Shown one piece after another: positions 57,732 to 64,000 of a stretch of DNA of 64,000 nucleotides. Each line of letters opens with the position of its first letter. Positions within the stretch are counted from its first letter, which is position 1. The notes below the pieces were generated by a model. That model was not told the origin of the DNA, ran no database searches, and saw nothing but the letters and a program-made list of their open reading frames with translations. The translations under genes and the position numbers were made by a program. Source of the stretch: Sphingomonas sp. LY54 (GTDB lineage: Bacteria > Pseudomonadota > Alphaproteobacteria > Sphingomonadales > Sphingomonadaceae); assembly GCF_035594035.1 (NCBI RefSeq), contig NZ_CP141588.1, forward strand, positions 2,386,501 through 2,450,500. Direction: 5' to 3'.

Positions 57732-57812
57732 GTCATTGCAAGGAGCGCAGCGATGAAGCAATCCAGGGGGCGTCGCGGTAGGCTGGATTGCTTCGCTTCG
57801 CTCGCAATGACG
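57732..57812. repeat. Long inverted repeat (same family as at 23254)
   Basis: GTCATTGCAAGGAGCGCAGC and GCTTCGCTCGCAATGAC form the outer stem, with inner GAAGCAATCCAG and CTGGATTGCTTC. The sequence matches the 23254 element in both arms. Confidence 0.9.
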
Positions 57813-57834
57813 GCCTTCGGAGTGCGGATGCTTG

Positions 57835-57897
57835 TTCCCCGGCGCAAGCCGGGGTCCAGCCGTCCGTGCCCCCTGGGCCCCGGCTTTCGCCGGGGAG
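57835..57897. repeat. Two-hairpin GC repeat (same family as inside hrpB)
   Basis: TTCCCCGGCGCAAGCCGGGG and GCCCCGGCTTTCGCCGGGGA flank a 23-nt spacer that starts TCCAG. It is the intergenic counterpart of the element translated within hrpB, and lies next to a repeat of another family. Confidence 0.9.
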
Positions 57898-57925
57898 CAG
57901 GTCATGCACGGGGACAGGTTATGCG

Positions 57926-59530
57926 TTACTCGTTCCCCGCCGCCGGCGGCGGCGGCGGGGCCGCGTCCAGCACCGGGAACTTGATGCCGAGCTGGTCGAG
58001 ATAGGTCGGGTATTTCGCCGGGTCGTAGTAATATTTCTGCAGCTCCGGCTTGTAGCGCGCCATGATCTCGCGGTTGATCTCGGTGGCCGGCTTGTCGCTG
58101 GCCGAAATCATCGGGACGTATTTCTGGTCCTTGGTCTGGACCTTGTCGAAATAGTCCTGCGCGGCCTGGACCAGCTTGGGCTTGGTGAGCAGGTCGAGCG
58201 TCGTCATGGCGATGACTTTCGCGCCTGCGACCACGCCCTTGTGCGCGATCGGCGTCGCCATCGCGATCGCGTTCGACCAATTGTGGCCGGGCAGCTCGGG
58301 GATGTTGGACGGATAGCCGAGGGTGATCGTCGGCACGACCCAGCTGACGTCGCCGATATCGTCCGATCCGCCGCTCTTGGGCTCCTCCAGCGGCGGCTCC
58401 AATTTGTCGAGCTTCACCGCGAGGCCCTCCTGCTTCTCGGCGCCGACATTCTTCTGCACGATCTTGGCGAAGGCCTGCTCGTCGGCGGTCCATTTGGGCA
58501 GCCCCACCGCCTGGATGTTGGCGTAGGCGGCTTCGGCGATCGGCTTGTTGAAATGGCGCGGCGCGGCGGTGCCGAGGATGCGGCGGGCGACCTTGGTGCC
58601 GGTCATCAGCGCGGCGCCGTCGGCGATCTGATTGCCGAGTTCGAAGCTCTTGCGGATGCGGTCGAAATCCTGCTCGCGGAAATAATACCAGACCGAGGCT
58701 TCGGACGGCACGACGTTGGGCTGGTCGCCGCCGTCGGTAATCACATAATGCGAGCGCTGCTCGGTGCGCAGATGCTCGCGCTTCATGTTCCAGCCCATGT
58801 TCATCAGCTCGACGGCGTCGAGCGCGGATTTGCCGCGCCATGGCGCGCCAGCCGAATGGGCGCTCTCGCCGCTGAACTTATATTCGACCGAGACGAGGCC
58901 GGTGCCGCTCGGCTGGCCCCAGCTCGTGCCGAGATTGTTGGAGACATGGGTGAAGAGGACGGCGTCGACATCCTTGAACACCCCCTCGCGGACCATGAAG
59001 GCCTTGCCGGCGACCAGCTCCTCGGCGACGCCCGGCCACAGGACGAGCGTGCCCGGGATATTCTCGCGCTGCATCAGTTCCTTCACCGCGAGCGCGGCGA
59101 CGATGTTGACCGCCTGGCCGCTATTATGGCCCTCGCCATGGCCGGGGCCGCCCTCGACCATCGGCGCGCGATAGGGGATACCGGGCTTCTGCGAGGCCTT
59201 GGGAATGCCGTCTATGTCGCTGCCCAGCGCGATCACCGGACCGCCGCTGCCGTGGCTCCAGCGCGCGACCCAGCCGGTCGGCAGGCCGGCGGTGCCGCGC
59301 TCGACGGTGAAGCCGTTCTTCTCGAGCAGGTTGGTCAGATAGCGCGAGGTCTCGACTTCCTGGAAGCCGAGCTCGGCGAAGCTGAACACCGAATCGTTGA
59401 TCTCCTGCGCGAGCTTCGCCCGCTGCTCGACTCCGGCCACGGCGCGCGCCTTGAGGCCGCTCGGCGCCGCTGCGGCTGGGCCTGCCAGCGCCGCAATCGC
59501 CGCGCCGACCATCATCGTCTTCCTGATCAC
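57926..59530 (-). CDS. Exported M20-family amidohydrolase (AbgB-like)
   Basis: A 534-aa metallo-amidohydrolase related to aminobenzoyl-glutamate hydrolase subunit B. Signal peptide (VGAAIAALAGPAAAA), M20 motifs SFAELGFQEVETSRYL, VIALGSDIDGIP, GPGHGEGHNSGQ and WPGVAEELVAGKAFM, dimerisation domain, and a Pro-rich C-terminus (APPPPPAAG). GTG 59530 is favoured by GGGGACGGAT upstream. The true substrate is unknown; export makes a folate-catabolism role less certain. It diverges from cydA. Confidence 0.88.
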   Translation of the reverse strand: MIRKTMMVGAAIAALAGPAAAAPSGLKARAVAGVEQRAKLAQEINDSVFSFAELGFQEVETSRYLTNLLEKNGFTVERGTAGLPTGWVARWSHGSGGPVIALGSDIDGIPKASQKPGIPYRAPMVEGGPGHGEGHNSGQAVNIVAALAVKELMQRENIPGTLVLWPGVAEELVAGKAFMVREGVFKDVDAVLFTHVSNNLGTSWGQPSGTGLVSVEYKFSGESAHSAGAPWRGKSALDAVELMNMGWNMKREHLRTEQRSHYVITDGGDQPNVVPSEASVWYYFREQDFDRIRKSFELGNQIADGAALMTGTKVARRILGTAAPRHFNKPIAEAAYANIQAVGLPKWTADEQAFAKIVQKNVGAEKQEGLAVKLDKLEPPLEEPKSGGSDDIGDVSWVVPTITLGYPSNIPELPGHNWSNAIAMATPIAHKGVVAGAKVIAMTTLDLLTKPKLVQAAQDYFDKVQTKDQKYVPMISASDKPATEINREIMARYKPELQKYYYDPAKYPTYLDQLGIKFPVLDAAPPPPPAAGNE

Positions 59531-59664
59531 ATCCGTCCCCTTGCCTGTTCTTTTTTCTGGCCCTGGGACAGGAATGGAGCGGGAGAGGCGGGGGTGCAAG
59601 CCGGCTAAGGGAGAGCGTCCAAATTGCACGCGCATCGGCGGCGCGAACTTGCTAAGGGCAAGGC

Positions 59665-61101
59665 ATGAGTGATGCGGAAACGGCATTGTTGCTCGCGCGG
59701 CTTCAGTTCGCCTTCACGATCTCGTTCCATTTCATCTTCCCCGCCTTCTCGATCGGGCTCGCCAGCTTCCTCGCGGTGCTCGAGGCGTTGTGGCTGAAGA
59801 CGGGCAGGGAGATCTATCTCAACCTCTTCCGCTACTGGCTGAAGATCTTCGCGATGGCGTTCGCGATGGGCGTCGTCTCCGGGATCGTCATGTCCTATCA
59901 GTTCGGCACCAACTGGTCGGTCTTCTCGGACAAGGCCGGGCCGATCATCGGCCCGCTCATGGCTTATGAGGTGCTGACCGCCTTCTTCCTCGAAGCCGGC
60001 TTCCTCGGCGTCATGATGTTCGGAATGAACAAGGTCGGGAAGGGGCTCCATTTCGGCGCGACCCTGATGGTGGCGATCGGCACCTTCATCTCGGCCTTCT
60101 GGATCCTGTCGGTGAACAGCTGGATGCAGACCCCGACCGGCTGGGCGATGAACGATCAGGGCCAGTTCGTCCCCGGCGGGAGCTGGATCGACATCATCTT
60201 CAATCCGAGCTTCCCCTATCGCCTCGTCCATACCGTCATCGCCGCCTATCTTACCACCGCGCTGGTGGTGGGCGCGGTCGGGGCCTGGCACCTGCTTCGC
60301 GGCCGCGACCTGCCCGAAGTCCGCACGATGTTCTCGATGGCGATGTGGATGGCGGCCCTGGTCGCTCCGGTCCAGATCTTCGTGGGCGATCTCCACGGCC
60401 TCAACACGCTCGAGCATCAGCCCGCCAAAGTGATGGCGATGGAAGGCCATTTCGAAAGCCATCCCGACGGCGCGCCGCTGATCCTGTTCGGCCTGCCCGA
60501 CGACGAGCGCGAGACGGTCCATGCCGCCGTGCAGATTCCCAAGCTCTCCTCGCTGATCCTGAAGCACGATCTCAATGCCCCGCTCGACGGGCTGAAGACC
60601 GTGCCCAAGGCGGACCGACCGTCGGTCGAGATCGTCTTCTGGTCGTTCCGCGTGATGGTCGGACTCGGCTTCCTGATGTTCGCGCTCGGTCTGTGGAGCC
60701 TCGTCGCGCGCGCGATGAAGCGCCTCTATTCCTGGCCGCTGCTGCACCGCTTCGCGCTGGTGATGGGGCCGTCGGGATTCGTCGCCGTGATCGCCGGGTG
60801 GATCACCACCGAGGTCGGCCGCCAGCCCTGGGTGGTGTACAATCTCCTGCGCACCGCCGATGCCGTCTCCCCGATCGCGGCGCCGGGAGTCAGCGGCTCG
60901 TTACTCGCCTTCGTCATCGTCTATTTCACGGTGTTCGCGGCGGGCACGGTCTACATCCTGAAGCTGATGCATCACGCGCCGCATCCGGGCGAGACCGGAC
61001 CGGCCGAGGCGCCGATCCGCACGGCCGGCATCACGCCCTCGGCGGCGGTGCCGCACGGCGAACCCGATCCGCGGCCCGACCGGAGCGAGGAGGCGAAGTG
61101 A
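59665..61101 (+). CDS. cydA: Cytochrome bd-type quinol oxidase subunit I (CIO type)
   Basis: Membrane oxidase subunit (478 aa) that takes electrons from ubiquinol and reduces oxygen to water. Haem ligands and proton-path residues are seen: His22 in SFHFIFPAFSIGL, the acidic pair in AYEVLTAFFLEAGFLG, and His in YRLVHTVIAAYL. The Q loop is short (MAMEGHFESHPDGAPLILFG onward), the type found in cyanide-insensitive oxidases (CioA). cydB begins 4 nt after the stop. Confidence 0.96.
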   Translation: MSDAETALLLARLQFAFTISFHFIFPAFSIGLASFLAVLEALWLKTGREIYLNLFRYWLKIFAMAFAMGVVSGIVMSYQFGTNWSVFSDKAGPIIGPLMAYEVLTAFFLEAGFLGVMMFGMNKVGKGLHFGATLMVAIGTFISAFWILSVNSWMQTPTGWAMNDQGQFVPGGSWIDIIFNPSFPYRLVHTVIAAYLTTALVVGAVGAWHLLRGRDLPEVRTMFSMAMWMAALVAPVQIFVGDLHGLNTLEHQPAKVMAMEGHFESHPDGAPLILFGLPDDERETVHAAVQIPKLSSLILKHDLNAPLDGLKTVPKADRPSVEIVFWSFRVMVGLGFLMFALGLWSLVARAMKRLYSWPLLHRFALVMGPSGFVAVIAGWITTEVGRQPWVVYNLLRTADAVSPIAAPGVSGSLLAFVIVYFTVFAAGTVYILKLMHHAPHPGETGPAEAPIRTAGITPSAAVPHGEPDPRPDRSEEAK

Positions 61102-61105
61102 CGCG

Positions 61106-62107
61106 ATGAACATCGATCTCACCGTCGTCTGGGCCTTCGTGATCGCGTTCGCGGTCGCGGCCTATGTCGTGATGGACGGGTTCGATCTCGGCATCGGCAT
61201 CTTGTTCAAGGGCTTCAAGGTCGGCCGCGAGCGCGACCAGGCGATGAACGCAATCGCGCCGCTGTGGGACGGCAACGAGACCTGGCTGGTGATGGGCGGC
61301 GGCGGCCTGATGGCGGCTTTCCCGCTCGCTTATTCGATCATCCTGCCGGCGCTTTACGTGCCGATCATCGTCATGCTGCTCGGCCTCGTCTTCCGCGGCG
61401 TCGCCTTCGAGTTCCGGTGGCGCGATCCGGGCCACCGCGTGTGGTGGGATGCCGGCTTCTCGGTGGGCTCGCTGGTCGCGACGTTCGCCCAGGGCGTGAC
61501 GCTCGGCGCCCTGCTCCAGGGCATTGCCATAGAAGGCCGCCATTATGCCGGCGGCTGGTGGGACTGGCTGACGCCGTTCAGCCTCCTGACGGGCGCGAGC
61601 CTGTGCGTCGGCTACGCCCTGCTCGGCGCGACGTGGCTGATCTGGAAGACCGAGGGGGAGATTCAGCGCGACGCGACCCGCTTCGCGCGCTGGCTGTTGC
61701 CGGCGATGCTGGCGGCATTCGGGCTGGTCAGCCTGGCGACGCCGTTCCTCGAGGAGAAATATCACACGCGCTGGTTCGACGTGCCGGGCCTTTACGTCGC
61801 GATCCCGATGCCTTTGCTGGTGCTGGTGACCGCCTTCTTCCTGTGGCGCAGCCTGCGCCGTGGGGTCGACTATGTGCCGTTCCTGCTGACGCTCACCCTG
61901 TTCCTGCTGGCGATGGCCGGCCTTGCCGTCTCGATGTGGCCGGACGTCATCCCCGGCCGTCTCTCCATCTGGCAGGCGGCGGCCCCGGAAAGCAGCCAGA
62001 TCTTCATGCTGGTCGGCGCCGCCGTGCTGATCCCGCTGATCCTCGGCTACACCGCCTGGTCCTACTGGGTCTTCCGCGGCAAGGTCGGCGAAGAAGGCTA
62101 TCATTGA
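61106..62107 (+). CDS. cydB: Cytochrome bd-type quinol oxidase subunit II
   Basis: A 333-aa partner of CydA with about nine membrane helices. Family motifs: VMDGFDLGIGILFKGF near the N-terminus, APLWDGNETWLVMGGGGLMA, and FRGVAFEFRWRD. The stop overlaps the TTG start of the small DUF2474 gene, so all three subunits are made from one coupled message. Confidence 0.96.
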   Translation: MNIDLTVVWAFVIAFAVAAYVVMDGFDLGIGILFKGFKVGRERDQAMNAIAPLWDGNETWLVMGGGGLMAAFPLAYSIILPALYVPIIVMLLGLVFRGVAFEFRWRDPGHRVWWDAGFSVGSLVATFAQGVTLGALLQGIAIEGRHYAGGWWDWLTPFSLLTGASLCVGYALLGATWLIWKTEGEIQRDATRFARWLLPAMLAAFGLVSLATPFLEEKYHTRWFDVPGLYVAIPMPLLVLVTAFFLWRSLRRGVDYVPFLLTLTLFLLAMAGLAVSMWPDVIPGRLSIWQAAAPESSQIFMLVGAAVLIPLILGYTAWSYWVFRGKVGEEGYH

Positions 62108-62223
62108 GCGCGGAGGCGCCGCGTCCGATATGGCGGCGCCTCGCCTGGTTCGTGGCGATCTGGGCGGCGAGCGTCGCCGCGCTCGGCATCGTGGCCTGGT
62201 TCCTGCGGCTCTGGATCGCCTGA
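62104..62223 (+). CDS. DUF2474 single-helix peptide of the bd oxidase
   Basis: A 39-aa peptide starting at TTG 62104 (ATTGA overlap with the cydB stop) and ending TGA 62223. It has a basic head (RPIWRRLAWF) and one membrane helix (VAIWAASVAALGIVAWFLRL). DUF2474 peptides accompany CIO-type cydAB and are thought to play the stabilising part that CydX plays in E. coli. The gene is so short that annotation pipelines commonly miss it. Confidence 0.82.
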   Translation: MSAEAPRPIWRRLAWFVAIWAASVAALGIVAWFLRLWIA

Positions 62224-62224
62224 G

Positions 62225-63334
62225 CTAGAGCAACAGCATCGTCGACAGCGACAGGAAGATGCCCATGCTCGCCACGTCGCTGGCGGTGGTGAGGAAGATG
62301 CTCGATGCGGTCGCGGGATCGGCGCCCAGTCGCTTCAGCGTCAGCGGGATGAGCGCGCCGGCGAGGCCGCTGATCACACAGCTCGCGACCATCGCCACCA
62401 TCACGACCAACCCCATCAGCACCGGATTGGCCTCGCCCTGCATCCGCGCATAGATGAACATGCCGAGGCCGGCCGTGATGCCGACCAGCAGGCCGTTGAA
62501 GAACCCGAGCATGCCCTCCTTCATGACTAGCTTGCGTTCGAGGCCCGCCTTGACGTCGCCGAGCGTCATGCCGCGCAATGCGACCGCCAGCGCCTGGCAG
62601 CCGGTATTGCCCGATTGCCCCGCCATCACCGGCAGGAAGACGGCGAGGATCACGAGCTGCGCCAGCGTCTCTTCGAACACGCCGACCACGGCTGCCGCGA
62701 CGAAGGCGGTGACGAGATTGACCTGGAGCCACGGGTGGCGGAGCAGGAGGCTCCGCTTCAGCGGGGTGGCGAGGCGCTCCTCCTTCTCGACGCCGACCAT
62801 GGCGCCGGCCTGGGCGCTGATCTCGATCGCCTGCTCGGCGAACAGAGCGTCGCCGCGGATCAGGCCCTTCAGCACATGGTTGGCGTCGACCACCGGATAG
62901 ACCGGGAAATGCTTGGTCAGTGCGGTCTTGAGCGCGTCGGCGAGCGGCATCGTGTCCCGGAAGGCGAACACATTGTGGAGCATGATCTCGTCGAGCCGCG
63001 TGTCGGGCTTGGCGAGCAGCATGTCGCGCATCACGACGAGGCCGAGCAGCCGGCCGCCTTCGTCGGTGACGTAGCAATAAGTGATGAAGGCGGCGCGGGT
63101 GAGGTCGCGCAGCTGCTCGACCGTTTCCCGGACGGTCATGTTCGGCCCGAACACGCCGACGGGCGGCGACATGAGATCGCCCGCGGTCATCCTCTCGGAA
63201 GCGGCGCGCCCCTTGAGATTCAGGCGCTTGGCGATCGTTTCCGGCGCGATCGTCTCTGCTTCGACTGGAGTGGTTGCTGCCGGCGGCTCGATTGTCATCG
63301 TGGCGGTTCCGTCAATCCCGGGGGTGGTCGTCAT
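62225..63334 (-). CDS. MgtE-family magnesium transporter without N domain
   Basis: A 369-aa protein: a disordered Thr/Pro-rich N-terminus (about 40 aa), a CBS pair (MTAGDLMSPPVGVFGPNMTV; KPDTRLDEIMLHNVFAFRDT; FPVYPVVDANHVLKGLIRGD), then five membrane helices with the MgtE pore motif LPVMAGQSGNTGCQALAVA and LTTASDVASMGIFLSL. The superhelical N domain of classical MgtE (about 130 aa, Mg-sensing) is missing. It converges on the DUF2474 gene with one nt between them. Confidence 0.9.
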   Translation of the reverse strand: MTTTPGIDGTATMTIEPPAATTPVEAETIAPETIAKRLNLKGRAASERMTAGDLMSPPVGVFGPNMTVRETVEQLRDLTRAAFITYCYVTDEGGRLLGLVVMRDMLLAKPDTRLDEIMLHNVFAFRDTMPLADALKTALTKHFPVYPVVDANHVLKGLIRGDALFAEQAIEISAQAGAMVGVEKEERLATPLKRSLLLRHPWLQVNLVTAFVAAAVVGVFEETLAQLVILAVFLPVMAGQSGNTGCQALAVALRGMTLGDVKAGLERKLVMKEGMLGFFNGLLVGITAGLGMFIYARMQGEANPVLMGLVVMVAMVASCVISGLAGALIPLTLKRLGADPATASSIFLTTASDVASMGIFLSLSTMLLL

Positions 63335-63645
63335 CAGATCACTCCGTCCTGCTGAGGCTCGTGTAAATTGGCTGAGAAAGTCCGTTAGGACAATCGATTT
63401 CGTTTGCAGGCCGGGACGGTGCGACGGCGCCGCGTTGATCGTGACAATTCGTGCGACGAACTTGCCGTTCGCGCGTCCGATCCCGGGAAAGACTCGGTTA
63501 TTATTGGGATCTGGCCATGATCAACATGAACCGACAATCGAGCGTGGTTTTGTCGTCCTGTTCAAGCATTGCGACGGGCTGCCCTTGTTGCGCCGCAATA
63601 TAAAGCGTATAGGCGCGCCACATTTCGCTCCATCGGGAATTTTGA
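63335..63645. other. Divergent intergenic region mgtE / typA
   Basis: 311 nt without a supported gene. It contains the predicted typA promoter on the right. On the left, the mgtE leader shows no recognisable magnesium riboswitch. Frames crossing the region are composition artefacts. Confidence 0.55.
63585..63613 (+). promoter_or_regulatory. Possible typA promoter
   Basis: TTGTTG (63585-63590), a 17-nt spacer and TATAGG (63608-63613), giving a leader of about 26 nt. The -35 match is partial. Confidence 0.4.
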
Positions 63646-64000
63646 ATGAGTCTTCGCAACGTGGCGATCATCGCCCACGTGGATCACGGCAAGACGACTC
63701 TTGTCGACCAGCTTCTCCGCCAGTCCGGTACGTTCCGTGACAACCAGCGCGTCGACGAGCGCGCCATGGATTCGAACGATCTCGAGAAAGAGCGCGGGAT
63801 CACGATTCTCGCCAAATGCACCTCGGTCGAGTGGAACGACACGCACATCAACATCGTCGACACGCCGGGCCACGCCGATTTCGGTGCGGAGGTGGAACGA
63901 ATCCTCTCGATGGTCGATGGCGTCATCTTGCTGGTCGATTCGGCCGAAGGCCCGATGCCGCAGACCAAGTTCGTCACCGGCAAGGCCCTGGGCCTCGGCC
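63646..64000 (+). CDS. typA: Translational GTPase TypA/BipA, 3' truncated by window edge
   Basis: Ribosome-binding GTPase needed for growth in cold and stress and for late 50S assembly. The first 118 codons show G1 [17 protein letters not shown], the switch I region [18 protein letters not shown] and G3 [16 protein letters not shown]. The effector sequence KERGITI together with the start [18 protein letters not shown] identifies TypA and not EF-G or LepA. The start ATG 63646 follows TCGGGAATTTTGA. The rest lies outside the window. Confidence 0.95.
   Translation, partial: MSLRNVAIIAHVDHGKTTLVDQLLRQSGTFRDNQRVDERAMDSNDLEKERGITILAKCTSVEWNDTHINIVDTPGHADFGAEVERILSMVDGVILLVDSAEGPMPQTKFVTGKALGLG

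Noticed and set aside
63335..63645. Magnesium riboswitch upstream of mgtE
   Set aside because: No M-box-like structure or sequence could be seen in the leader.

Overview
The window is a continuous, very gene-dense, GC-rich stretch of an alphaproteobacterial chromosome, most likely from the Sphingomonadales (Sphingomonas/Sphingosinicella-like). Evidence: a circularly permuted two-piece tmRNA gene, a rbfA-truB-rpsO-pnp block, a solitary NDUFS4-like complex I accessory gene, a DUF3035 (BamF-type) lipoprotein beside lspA, a TorF-type porin, an RNase E with an acidic insert, a cyanide-insensitive-type bd oxidase with its DUF2474 peptide, and three families of short palindromic repeats scattered between (and twice inside) genes. 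No prophage, insertion sequence, CRISPR array or plasmid function was seen; this is core genome with a few accessory touches.

Layout. 1-5.0 kb: end of rbfA, an interposed acetyltransferase, truB, rpsO, pnp and two tiny genes (+). 5.0-6.8 kb: mreB, a 72-aa protein and a cold-shock gene (-). 7.0-10.4 kb: a probably exported DUF2935 protein and katG (+). 10.4-11.7 kb: a repeat-rich lipoprotein, tmRNA and mscL (-). 11.8-14.4 kb: lemA, two TPM-domain genes and a Nudix hydrolase (+). 14.4-21.2 kb: a long minus-strand run with a secreted protein, an NDUFS4-like gene, hrpB, ispB, a PhoPQ-like two-component pair and a PepSY protein. 21.5-30.8 kb: an ABC-F ATPase, panE-like, queF, an S10 peptidase, sseA, a metC-like lyase and an MscS channel. 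30.9-36.2 kb: a TorF porin, DUF3035-lspA-ileS, and a three-gene cluster of overlapping tiny genes. 36.3-39.6 kb: thyA-folA-ribF-GDPD (-). 39.7-45.4 kb: a RadC-like minimal protein, a lipoprotein methyltransferase, prfB, PBP1A and an amidase. 45.8-52.5 kb: rne, an M48 protease, a DsbA-like protein, rlmE and ppx. 52.6-64 kb: tRNA-Gln, an M49-like lipoprotein, a glutaminase homologue lacking the catalytic lysine, an S9 peptidase, an M20 hydrolase, cydAB with DUF2474, a short MgtE and the start of typA.

Functional themes are translation and RNA turnover (RbfA, TruB, S15, PNPase, RNase E, RF2, IleRS, RlmE, tmRNA), cell-envelope building and sensing (MreB, PBP1A, amidase, LspA, DUF3035, PhoPQ-like pair, MscL, MscS), secreted or lipid-anchored peptidases (S10, M48, M49-like, S9, M20), and respiration/oxidative stress (KatG, bd oxidase, NDUFS4-like).

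Most worth a second look: palindromic repeats carried in frame inside truB and hrpB; the glutaminase homologue with Ser-x-x-Asn instead of Ser-x-x-Lys; a SAM-methyltransferase fold behind a lipoprotein signal; a three-gene nested operon of tiny proteins; and two hairpins with identical 14-nt loops just downstream of the tmRNA tag.
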